From Neurospora tetraspora (taxonomy: Eukaryota > Ascomycota > Sordariomycetes > Sordariales > Sordariaceae): a stretch of DNA of 64,000 nt. The DNA is taken from the NCBI RefSeq assembly GCF_033439725.1, contig NW_026944388.1, positions 2,666,001 to 2,730,000 of the forward strand, given 5' to 3'. The first letter of the stretch is position 1, and each line of letters opens with the position of its first letter. Both the position numbers and the translations under genes were made by a program. The notes beneath the pieces are model-generated. The model was not told the DNA's origin. It did not search any database and worked only from the letters and a program-made list of their open reading frames with translations. Positions 21,941-31,255 of this stretch are shown here, piece by piece.

Positions 21941-24074
21941 GATCGTGACCGAGCGTCGGGGAGGGACGAGGTCGCGAGTTGGGGAAAAGCTAGTCGGGAA
22001 AGGTGCCTGGAGAATGTAACCGAAGCGCTAGGGTCTCGAGGCAAAGCTGAAACAAGGCAGACGGCTATTGTGCAAGTTAGCTGGTGTCATGGCGATCGGT
22101 CATCCGACGAGCTTCCCGCCAAAAAAACGAGAAAAACTTTGTTGGGCCCGTCAATGACATATGTGTTTAAGGGACCTCGGGCAGGTATTTGGCACGTACC
22201 CTGATGTCCTCCTCCAGTTGCGTATGTGAAGTGATTGGAGAATTATTGCTTGGGATTAGGCAGAGTCGAGCGAGACTTTCGAAGTCGACGCGATCGAAGT
22301 GTGTGTGTGCGAAAAGAGGGCGTGTAGAATGGGCGCGAGACTTGCGAAAGCTCCTGCAGTAACCGGCTGGCCTCAAAGGAGTGTCGAAGATTGCGCAAAG
22401 AAGGATGACGTTTAGCGATGTCGGTTTTCTGTGTCGAACATTGGAAGTGAGCGATCGAGTCAGCGAAGGTCAGGCCAACAACCGAAGGGCGCTGCGCAAT
22501 GCGGGGGAGTATGTTGTTTTGCGCGCGCAAAGGCCGAACAAAGATGATCAAATGTTGGAAAGGGAAGAATAGGATCAAGCGGAAGAGCGCGGGTGGTTAG
22601 GGCCTTGTGGCCATGGAAGGGTTGGAGCTGTTGAGGGGAGGGGAGCGAGGGGAGCGGGGAGGAGAAAGGAAGAAAGAAAGACGACGGGATAAGAACAATT
22701 GTTGGTTGGCGGGCAGACCGGGGCAGCTGAATGGAGGAGGGGAGAATGGAGGAGAGAAGTGGAAGAAATGTGATGTGTGATGAAGCTTCCAGACGTCGGC
22801 GCGGACAAGCAACATGCTGGAGACTGTTGCAGAATCACCAAAAGCGGCTAAACTCGCCCGGATCCGCTCGCCGGACGTAACACTCTCGTAGACTTTTTGC
22901 GACATTGTGGCCCCATTCTGTGATTCTCACACTCGAGCCGGCGGCCCCGTTCGTTGGTGGAGACTGGGTATAGCCTCATTCATGCCAGAAGCCGGCCACT
23001 GCCAAAGCCCACTCATGCTAGGGAGGATGCTGGCCATTGTTCGTTCCGTCGCTCGTCAAAGGACTCGGGAGTTTGCCCAAGTCGCGCAAGACACGGATAC
23101 ATATAGACTCGAACGGGGCCGGATCGGGTAGAGAGGTATGGGTTCGGAGTCGGGGGTCGGGGCCGGGAACAAAGTGCTTGCTTGAGACGGAGGCTGACAG
23201 ACGGGAAACATCAGATGGAAACAGAAATAGAACTCACCCATTTAAACGATGGACGTATTGGTATTCAAGACAACAAGTGGAAGGAACCCCAAATGGTTAT
23301 ACTCCCCAGGTCCTGCCCTCTGTCCTCTGGTTGCCCTTTCAGCCTGTGCCAGCAGCAGTCGTGATGGTGATGGTGATGGTCTCTCTCACGCGACGGCGTG
23401 TCGGTCGTCAATCGCAAGAGTATCCAGTAGAACCTAACGCTGTGGCCGTGACTGAGCGGGTTGTGGTCGGTTTATTGGTTCGATAGCTGGCGGGGAGGAG
23501 CGAGGGGAGGAGGAGGAGGAACGGGACTCGGAACTTCCAAGTTGTTGTTGAAAGTGAGCTGGTCAAAGGAAGAGGAAGTGGAAGTGCAAGATTCCAGCAC
23601 GGAGTTGAAGTCAACCGAGAAACCTCACGCATAGTCGCACACTGCAGTGAGGTGCCTCCGGCTGTCATTTGCCTGGGATGGTGGTGGTGGCTGCTACTGT
23701 TAGTGATGTGTTCTGCCAGTGGTGCGAATGCCATGTATTGTGGGCGCTACCACTAACATGAAGCTTGGCCAATAGGGACCGCCCAGGCGCTCGCCTTCCA
23801 GGGCAGTGTTCCGGTTTCGACGTTCTCACTGCAACCCAGCACAGGACAGGGCAGGACAGGGTGAGCCGGGGCCAAGACCTCCAACGGATGGGACGGAAAG
23901 CGAGACGAGGTGGGGCTAGAACATTCAGCCTCGAGCGAGTCTGTGACATTGGCTTGAGACCAAAAGGGGGCATGCCTTCCACCTGCAGCAACAGGTTGTT
24001 TGGGAAAACGAAAAACGCATAACGCAAAACGCCGGTGTCAATCCAGAACTTAGTGGGCCAAAGTCTGCTCGAGG
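21941..24074. other. Intergenic: long vts1 upstream region
   Basis: No gene seen in the 2.1 kb upstream of vts1. The stretch 22200-22580 carries leader-like sequence. 22600-22760 is a purine-rich run (GA blocks) on the plus strand. 23490-23530 is another GA-rich block, and 23370-23385 has GATGGTGATGG repeats. These look like low-complexity promoter sequence. Confidence 0.5.
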
Positions 24075-24418
24075 ATGAGCTCACAGCGTGCCACCTCTAC
24101 CCATCTTCCCTATCTCCAATTGGTGTTATTTACAGCCAATTCTGTTAGACACTGACATTCCCCTTTTTTTCCAGGCCTAGTGTGGAGCCCCTTTTCGCTT
24201 AACAGGCGAACGCCCGACTTGTGGTCGTCCATGGCGTCTTAAAAGAGTTAGGGTTCAATTTGCTACCCATCATCGAATACGACATTCCCCAGAGATATAC
24301 CATTACTCTCCTTTCACTCACAGACCAGGAGTGTCTTATTGATGAGAAACATGTCGATGTGTTTACTTTCCAGGGTAGTATCGCTCTAAAAATTCGAACT
24401 TTGCCTACCATCCGCTAA
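24075..24418 (+). CDS. Possible small two-exon gene, unrecognised
   Basis: A 16-codon first exon (24075-24122, starting MSSQRATSTHLPYLQL) can splice in phase to a 71-codon exon (24206-24418) over an 83-bp intron with donor GTGTTA, a CTGAC branch candidate near 24150 and acceptor TTAACAG. The second exon reads like real protein: RLVVVHGVLKELGFNLLP near its start, then hydrophobic beta-like segments (RYTITLLSL) and a clean stop. The predicted product is 86 residues with no family I can name. The donor is weak, and another donor a few codons later would also keep the frame. It converges on the leftward orphan ending at 24484. This is a hypothesis resting on frame and composition only. Confidence 0.3.
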
Positions 24419-24483
24419 TCCAAGAAAACACCCCGGGGAAACGAAACAACCAACCCAACGACATTCAAGTTCTACCAACAAAA

Positions 24484-25471
24484 TCACCAACAAGTCTCAC
24501 GAACCTTATCCCTCTCGATACAAACTGCAACATCTTGCGATTCTTCGCTATCCGCACGAGCCCTCTTTTGTAATTCAGCCCGAGCCCTCTTTGGTGATTC
24601 AATCCCATGGGCCTTCCTCCTCTTGACGCACACAGCAAGATCTTTAGGTTCCTCACTATCCGCCCGAGCCCTCTTTTGTTGGGTACGAAGAGGAGGAGGC
24701 GGTTGTGATTCAGCCCTCGAATTCGGCGGAGCCGCGATCCCTCCTCCATCAGCCGGTCCTGCTTGCTTCCCAAACTCCATCGCCTCAGGAAACGTAACCC
24801 TCAAGTCCTCCAACACCCTGAAGCTCTCCTGTACAACGATCAGGTTCCGATTTGGCTCGCCCAGAACCGGTCCGCGAACAAGAAAGAACTCCTCCACGAC
24901 TTTCCTGAGCGCAGATTGTATCTCCTTGAGGACGGTTTGAAACGCGCTCCTGCACTTGTCCACCTCCCTTTCGATCTCCCAGTCGGTCAAACATATCGCC
25001 TTGAAGAGCTCTTCATCGCTACGTTTGTTAAACTTTCTCAATCTTGATACCAAAATTTTGCTTGGTTCGAGGACGGTAGGCAGCGTAAAGTATCTCTTAA
25101 TGCCCTCGACGCCTTCTTGTATCCGATCGAACTCGGCAATTGGATCTTTTTGAGCTACGTGCTTGAGAGTCGTGCCTGTTGAAAAGGCGTTTCGACGGCG
25201 ATTCGGCCTCTTTGGGGCACAATTTTCCCCGTCTGTGTTGACTGGACGCCCCTGTGCCTTTTCCACCTTAGTCACGGGCCGTGATGGGGGTCCAGTGCTA
25301 ACTGGACGAGCCGTGGTCGGTGATGAGGGTATTTTGTTTGTCGGTTCCTTCCGCAGGCCGTGCTCAGGAGACAAGACCTTCGCTTCCATTGTCTATAAGT
25401 GACAAGTGTCAGCTAGCTTCTCTCCCTCGGAGTTCGGGGTATCAGAGGTCTCATACCGTTTGTTGTGGCAT
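24484..25471 (-). CDS. Orphan protein with duplicated KRARADSEE segment
   Basis: The main exon is open from 25392 to 24484. A 15-base first exon (25471-25457, MPQQT) precedes it over a 64-bp intron (25393-25456) with donor GTATGA, branch GCTGAC and acceptor TATAG, giving MPQQTTMEAKV and 307 residues. If that intron is not used, the ATG at 25389 gives 301. The N-terminus is Pro/Ser/Thr-rich and basic (about 10-75). The centre (about 80-215) is predicted helical, with alternating charged and hydrophobic residues (IEREVDKCRSAFQTVLKEIQ). The C-terminus holds a duplicated unit, KRARADSEEPKDLAVCVKRR and KRARADSEESQDVAVCIERD, and looks nuclear-localising. No known domain recognised. It is the first of four orphan genes between 24 and 31 kb. 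Confidence 0.6.
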
Positions 25472-26426
25472 GGTGACTAGGGGTAGGTCAACGCTTGGGC
25501 GGTCGGAGGTGTGATTGCGGCAAGGAATCCATGTCATAACCCAATGTTTATGGGCATTGGTAGAATTCAAGTTACGAAGAGGGTCTTGATGCCGCAAGGG
25601 AGGCTTGAAAGAAATATAGGATCCCCGTCTTCCTGTCCCAAACTTGCACCCTGACAGTTCGTTGTTTGCCGATGAATTGCAGAAAGAACAACCTGTGCCT
25701 TGGATGACTTTATGGCATCAACGACGGGAAATCGCTCGGCGAAATACTAGTTTTCGCTATGGAAAGAGCGTAAGAGCCATCAGCACCTGCCACACCACAC
25801 ATCACTTCGTGTTCCAAACCAGCGTGGAACACAAGGCAAGCAATACCAAGGCAATGCAAGCAAGAGGTCTGATAGGGCAAGTCAAGGGTAAATTTGACGC
25901 AAGTCAAGGCAAGTAAGGGGGGTTACTTGCCTTGTTTACTTGCATATATGCATACCCTCTTTTTTTTTTCCCTCAGACATACCCATCCGGTACGTTCAGC
26001 GTACGTTCTAAGGTATAAATACGAGTGAAAATACAGGCATCAATCGTCGTATCGCTTCAAACTACATCTAACCGACTGAAACTTCGTATTCTATACCAAA
26101 CTGTAGTATCAAGGGTACATTTCAGTGACTCATCAGTTCAGGCAAGTAAGCAAGGCAAGTCAACTTGAAGTAACAGGTTGAGACGAGTCAAGAAAGGCCT
26201 CATCCTAACAAGGCAAGGCAAGTGTAAGACTCCTTCCTTGCCTTGACTTGCCTTGTGTGCCACGCTGATCGAAACTTCCTGTCACAACCAAAAGTTTACA
26301 TCAACAGACAACTGCTTTCTGTTCAGAACTTCAGATAATTGTACCCAGATTAAAAATTATACAATTTCAAAACCAACAAGTTCCGGGTTGCGCCCTCCAA
26401 CGACTTACCATCCATAGAGGTACTTT
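25472..26426. other. Intergenic region with inverted-repeat element
   Basis: The left part is the upstream region of the 24484-25471 orphan. The right part (25895-26262) is occupied by the CAAGGCAAG-type element listed separately. No gene is otherwise seen. Confidence 0.55.
25895..26262. mobile_element. MITE-like element with CAAGTCAAGGCAAG inverted ends
   Basis: The left end (25898-25940) and the reverse complement of the right end (26210-26256) share GCAAGTCAAGGCAAG, then AAGG and G-rich bases, then CTTGCCTTG, so the element of about 360 bp has imperfect terminal inverted repeats of about 40 bp that are themselves partly palindromic. More copies of the GGCAAGTAAG/CAAGGCAAGTCAA motif lie just inside the right end (26141-26165). 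The interior has no open frame of note but holds a TATA-like GGTATAAATACG at 26011-26022. It looks like a non-autonomous DNA transposon; a hAT origin is a guess, and I cannot see an 8-bp target duplication with confidence. Confidence 0.5.
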
Positions 26427-27002
26427 CTACCGCCGTACCTTCAAAAGAGCCGGGCGACGAAAATGAAAAGGAAAGAAGCTCCTCATCAATATCCAAGCCG
26501 ACGACTTACTATCCTTCCTTCCTTTCTTCATCGGAACCTGAACCTCCCTCTTAACCTGCCTCTTACTAACCTCTCTCTTCAACGAATGCAACGTATCCAA
26601 CTCCTTCAAGCACGCATCAAGCTTAGGAAGGAGCTGCGTGTGCAATTGCGTCCTCGTCACTCCCTTTTCATCCGTCAGCGACCGTTGCACGAACCAAAGG
26701 TCTGAGTTGATTCTCTGAGCTCTCTTGAGCATCCAGACCGTTTGGTGCAGCTCTTCTTCGCCATTGCCCGACGACGGAGAGGAGGAGTGGTAGACGTGAT
26801 GAAATTGCCGGATGTGGCGATGGATGTACTCCTTTACTCGGGCTTTGATGGGGGCGAGGTCCTGCTCGGGTATCACTGGGTCGTCGTCGGAGGTGTTGTC
26901 TTGGTTGCTTGTGAGAGAGTCGGGTTCTTGCGCACTGCTGCTTTGGCCAAAACCCTCGGGGTGCGCAACCACCGGTGTTTGAAGGGAATTATCGTGCTTC
27001 AT
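26427..27002 (-). CDS. Orphan helical protein, 191 codons
   Basis: The open frame starts at the ATG at 27002, just after an A-run on the coding strand. The N-terminus is Ser/Asp/Gln-rich and disordered (1-45). A helical charged centre follows (about 48-150, including KARVKEYIHRHIRQFHHVYH), then a basic end. A perfect GTAAGT donor at 26509 could pair with the TAG acceptor at 26427-26429. This 83-bp intron would replace the last 27 residues with a 25-residue end (DKSTSMDGKSLEG and onward) stopping at 26350; it lacks an obvious CTAAC branch, so the unspliced reading is listed. No family recognised. The next orphan to the right, at 28062, is transcribed divergently. Confidence 0.5.
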   Translation of the reverse strand: MKHDNSLQTPVVAHPEGFGQSSSAQEPDSLTSNQDNTSDDDPVIPEQDLAPIKARVKEYIHRHIRQFHHVYHSSSPSSGNGEEELHQTVWMLKRAQRINSDLWFVQRSLTDEKGVTRTQLHTQLLPKLDACLKELDTLHSLKREVSKRQVKREVQVPMKKGRKDSKSSAWILMRSFFPFHFRRPALLKVRR

Positions 27003-28061
27003 TTTTTTTTTTTTTTTAGGTCCGACCTGCGGTTGGTAGTAGGTGACCGTTAAATTTCAGGGTGACTGACTGCCAGAGTCATCAAGCTAAGCTCGAAAGC
27101 GACAAACGAATATAAGAAAGAGAGAAAACCCGTTACCGCAAAAGAAAAAGGGGAAAAAACTGCTACCCAGGAAATTCACCGAAGAGGGCAGAGAGACGTC
27201 GTGGGATTTATACCTTGGATTCACGTCGTACAAGGCGGCAGCATTTCTGATCATTATGACGGCTCCATTCACAACCAAACCATTGTAGCGGCTCTCGTCG
27301 GTTCCCGAAGTATGCCGCCCTTTGATCCGAACAGCACTAAACAATGGATTTGTCAACCGCGCCCTATTGTTCACAGGCCTCATGGTCCTGCAAGGAACCA
27401 TCTTCGTTGTCTCAGATGCTCGAAGCATGGACTGGAACCTGCCATCTGATGAGCTTCATCCGAGTTATCAACATCCCGCCTGTAAAAGCAAACGGTCAAC
27501 ACGGGAAATAAGCGTCTCCAAACGGAGCAACGGTAGCTGTCGACGCACGTGGTCCGACACTTTCATCCATCCGGTTCGACGTCCCCTCGTCATGGGGAAT
27601 CCAGTGAGGGTCGAGAAGTCATCATGTTCAATACCATGAGCTATCACATTTTGGATAGTAACGGTCTTCGCTTCTGGACAAACACTGGCTTTGTCGTTGT
27701 TCCATTTTTGCAAAACCTACACCGTGCATCACTGTTCTCTTCCATAATGCGCACATTTCACTGCAACGGCCTCCGGAGCTTCACCACCATGGCCTCTCGT
27801 CATGATAGGTTGCCGGCATCAGTCGTGATGGCCGCGCCAAAATGATATCTCAAATCTCCCAGAGAGTTATAAACTCCCTCTGGTACTCGCCTTGTTCAGC
27901 TCCATATTGGCCCTCGTCGACATCGATCTAGAACACCCGTACGAGACAACAGCACTAAGGCGAGCAGACTCTCGAGCATCATCAAGACAATCCGAGCGCA
28001 CCTACCCATAACGACAAAACCCACAGGTCTCATCACCTTCCAGACCCAACACACACACACA
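27003..28061. other. Divergent intergenic region between two orphan genes
   Basis: About 1.06 kb between the leftward gene at 27002 and the rightward gene at 28062. It begins with a run of 16 T on the plus strand (27002-27017). A short hairpin, CCAGAGAGTT-ATA-AACTCCCTCTGG, lies near 27859-27883, about 200 bp before the rightward start. No convincing gene. Confidence 0.55.
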
Positions 28062-29261
28062 ATGGAAGACCTCAAATCCCCAAACCTCTCCCCCCTCACC
28101 TCTCTCACCAACACCCCCCGACTCCTCAGCCCGGAGCCCCGTGTCGAGCACGAGGAAACCCCATCAGAAACCGCCCCGGACTTCGTCCCCATTCGCCGTC
28201 CCCGCCTCCATCCCCGCGTTCTCACCCTCTCCCACCTCCGCCTCCGCCGTCTCCGCCACCACCTCCCCCGCGACCTCGTCTCCATCTCCAAGCTCTGCCG
28301 GGATCTGCAGGAACGAGTAAACGATGTTCCCCTTCCCATCATGCCAACCGTCCCATCCGTCCCACATTTGCGCTCCGCGGGGCCCGTCACCGTCTACGAA
28401 CAAGCAGTTGCCGCCGCCGCCGCCGCGACTGAAGACGCCGAAAGAGTCGCCGACATCAAAACCCAACTAGAACTACACGCCCACGAGCTAGAGGTCATGA
28501 GAGGCGCCGTGTTTAAGCGGTTCGAGGACTTATTTGATGAGGAGAGGGAGAAGGTCTTGAAGAAGCAGGTGGATTGCTGTTTCAGGGATTTGAAGGAGTT
28601 GCAGGTGGAGGTTAATCATAGGATTTGGAGTGGGCGGTTGAGGCAGCCATTGCACCAGTTGGGGAAGGTGCACGTGAGCTTGGGGGGTGGGGTTAGGGGG
28701 GAGGGGAAGGGCAAGGAGAAGGGGAAGGGGAAGGAGAGGAAGGATGAGAGGGAGGATGAGAGGGAGGATAAGAGGGAGGATGAGAGGGGAGGGGAAGGCG
28801 AGCCGAGTGTCCATGCTCGGGATGTGGCCATGGACATGGACCTCAACATGGGCGCCCAGTTCCAGTTCACCGAATGGCCAGAGTTCACCGACGACGAAAT
28901 CATGGCCATGTTCAAAGAAATGGAGGAGGATTTATTGGACGAGCCAGTCGACTGGGAGGAGATTCTGAAAGCGGAAGCCAAGAGTGAGGAGGCGCAGTTG
29001 AGCAAGCCTGTTAAGAAGGAGTCGGAGGATGATCAGATGCAGTTGGACGACGCGGATGAAACGGAGACGGTTAGGGGGGACAACACCAAGGAAGAAGTCG
29101 ACGGGGAGAGAATGGAGGATGTTGATATGAAGGAGCCCGAGGAGAGTATATGGAGCGAGGAATCCGGAGGAGTTGACCCGAGGGCATATTTGCTGACGGC
29201 GCACCCGTGCGATCCGGGTGCGGGTGCAAGCTGGCACTATACGTGGAATTGGAGGCAGTAA
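28062..29261 (+). CDS. Orphan protein with charged low-complexity middle
   Basis: Single frame of 399 codons; the ATG at 28062 follows a CACACACACACA leader. Residues 1-65 are Pro/Ser/Thr-rich with a basic patch (RRPRLHPRVL). A helical segment follows (about 75-205) with an Ala run (EQAVAAAAAATEDAE) and coiled-coil-like heptads (ELEVMRGAVFKRFEDLF). Residues about 208-250 are Lys/Glu/Arg/Gly repeats (KGKEKGKGKERKDERED) encoded by a polypurine tract. The C-terminal 150 residues are very acidic (EEIL, DDADETE, EEVDGERMEDVDMKEPEE). No recognised domain. The layout of disordered start, helical centre and charged tail recurs in the neighbouring orphans. Confidence 0.65.
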   Translation: MEDLKSPNLSPLTSLTNTPRLLSPEPRVEHEETPSETAPDFVPIRRPRLHPRVLTLSHLRLRRLRHHLPRDLVSISKLCRDLQERVNDVPLPIMPTVPSVPHLRSAGPVTVYEQAVAAAAAATEDAERVADIKTQLELHAHELEVMRGAVFKRFEDLFDEEREKVLKKQVDCCFRDLKELQVEVNHRIWSGRLRQPLHQLGKVHVSLGGGVRGEGKGKEKGKGKERKDEREDEREDKREDERGGEGEPSVHARDVAMDMDLNMGAQFQFTEWPEFTDDEIMAMFKEMEEDLLDEPVDWEEILKAEAKSEEAQLSKPVKKESEDDQMQLDDADETETVRGDNTKEEVDGERMEDVDMKEPEESIWSEESGGVDPRAYLLTAHPCDPGAGASWHYTWNWRQ

Positions 29262-30172
29262 AGGGTGTTTTTTTTGCGGATGGAGGGAAGGTTTGCCAGG
29301 TATGTCTGGATCGGAGGGATTGCTAAAAAACCAGGGTGTGATGCACTTGGGAGTTGGGATTTACAAGGTAGAAGGGAAAATCTAGAGACGGGGGTTAGCA
29401 AATCTGAGAGGAGAGTGATCAATGAGATATGTTGGCAGATAGACAACACTTACTTGAACCAAAGGTCGCTTCGACTTTAACGGATGTGGGATATCTACCA
29501 GGTTCATCATCTAGAACTGCCAAGTATGTTTCGATTGCTTCAGCCATCCGTTCTACCGGATGATCTCAAGATGGACGGAATGTTTTGTCCAGTCATCCAA
29601 GGCAGTTCAGCCGTCCGAAGTCCGAAGTGTGACGTATGCGCCTCGAACATGTCATCTAAAGATTCAGGTTGTCAGTGTTTTGATCCAACGTTTTACCTAA
29701 CTCAGGATTGATGCTCCATTCGCCAAAGCCCGACAAAACCCTTTCTGGCAGCTTCGAGTCCAATAACGAAATCCACTCGAACTTTGTTGTCGTCAAATCC
29801 GTGACCGGACCTTCAAAGAACAGTAGCGTCCAAAGTAAACAAGCAACACTGGAAGCCAACGTCTTCCCACAGAAAGGCTTTGAGAAGCACCTTACCACCC
29901 GCTCAGATCCTAGGACGCAAACCTGAGACGTCTGGAGCAGAACCGAACAATATCATGCCCGAGCCTCCTTGATTTCTGATCTTGAGCTGAGCCGTTGTTC
30001 ACCTACCTTCCAACTCCATTTTGCCCATCGGTAGCCTGAAAGCCTCTATCTCCTTCACAACGACAGGTAGGTAAACAAAGCATCGCAAGGGTCTAAACGC
30101 AACAGATCCGCCGGCAGGTCGCTAACAATACTCCAGACCCATTTACCTTCGCATCTCGAACCCGTCAGAAGC
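29262..30172. other. Intergenic region between two rightward orphans
   Basis: 911 bp with no gene supported. It begins with a T8 run just after the upstream stop. The right end, CT- and CA-rich with several short AG-ended tracts, is the likely leader of the 30173 gene. Confidence 0.55.
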
Positions 30173-31255
30173 ATGTCCCGTCCCCGACCGCCTCGCCTCA
30201 AACTCACCCTCCTACCACCAACACCACCCACTACCCCCGACAAACAGCAGCGTCTTCCTCCGACCTCTCCCAACCAAACTGCTTGGACCCCACAAAAACC
30301 CAAAAGCGTCCGATTCGCTTTACCTCCTCAAACCCACAAATCCAAGACATCCTCGACATCCACGACATCCAAAACCCACCACAACCGCAAGCCCAAAACC
30401 AAAACCAAGAAAATCCCCACCAAACCCTACAGCGCTTCACTCAACCGGCTCATAGCGAGATATTACGCCCTCATCCAATCCCTCTGCGAGCCAGATCTCC
30501 CAAGCTCCAAGGTGGCTGATAACAAGCTCGCCTCAGAGACGAGGGGTAATCTCGCACCTCCTCCATCCCCCGTCTCCCCCGTCTCCCCCGTTCGAGACAT
30601 CCAAATCCAAATCCAACAGCGCAAAACCCTTCAAGCCCTCAGGAACCACGCTCACGCCTCGATCTATAAGCCTTTGACAGCCATAGCGCCTGTACTTACA
30701 CTCCCCTTCTTGCCGAGCCAGGAGGCGGAGAAGGAGGTGAGGAGGGTGTTGAAACGGGCGAAGAGAGGATTGAAGCTGTTGGAAGGGTTGGTTACGTCGC
30801 GGGGTTTAGAGTTGGAGTTGGATTTGGATTTGGATCAGAAGATGGGGATGGAAATGGATTTGGATCGAGAGCTTGCCAAGGTTGGGAGTGGTAATCGCAT
30901 GGACCCCGATCTGGACGGTTCTGGTAGTGCCGACAAGCATGATTTTGGGACTGAATTACGACTCACCGGAGCTGCGGAGTCTCGGAGGGATTCTCAAGAA
31001 ATGATGGCGAAGGAGAGGGAAATGGAGGCAATCCAGGAAGGTGTGGCGATGATGAGTCTCGAGGAGACGCGTGGACTTTCACATCCGCGTGTACCTGGTC
31101 GCAAGGCCGAGGGATTACCAAGCGCTGGACTCTGTGGGACCGGCGCTTATTGGGAGGGTTTCCAAGGAGAAGCGCACGATGACATCGTTGGTCGTGAGGA
31201 GCAGGCTCAAGATGAAGCGGCGCTGACTGACCTGAGCGGGTTGATGAGCATTTGA
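30173..31255 (+). CDS. Orphan protein, proline/threonine-rich start
   Basis: Single frame of 360 codons from the ATG at 30173. Residues 1-85 are rich in Pro, Thr, Lys and Ser (RPRPPRLKLTLLPPTPPTTP), very basic and probably disordered. A helical part follows (about 86-215), with KPYSASLNRLIARYYALIQS and EKEVRRVLKRAKRGLKLLEG. Then come an Asp/Leu/Met-repeat stretch (ELDLDLDQKMGMEMDLD) and an acidic, methionine-bearing C-terminus ending DLSGLMSI. No family recognised. It lies downstream of and in the same direction as the 28062 orphan, with a similar overall build; clear sequence similarity between them is not visible by eye. Confidence 0.6.
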   Translation: MSRPRPPRLKLTLLPPTPPTTPDKQQRLPPTSPNQTAWTPQKPKSVRFALPPQTHKSKTSSTSTTSKTHHNRKPKTKTKKIPTKPYSASLNRLIARYYALIQSLCEPDLPSSKVADNKLASETRGNLAPPPSPVSPVSPVRDIQIQIQQRKTLQALRNHAHASIYKPLTAIAPVLTLPFLPSQEAEKEVRRVLKRAKRGLKLLEGLVTSRGLELELDLDLDQKMGMEMDLDRELAKVGSGNRMDPDLDGSGSADKHDFGTELRLTGAAESRRDSQEMMAKEREMEAIQEGVAMMSLEETRGLSHPRVPGRKAEGLPSAGLCGTGAYWEGFQGEAHDDIVGREEQAQDEAALTDLSGLMSI

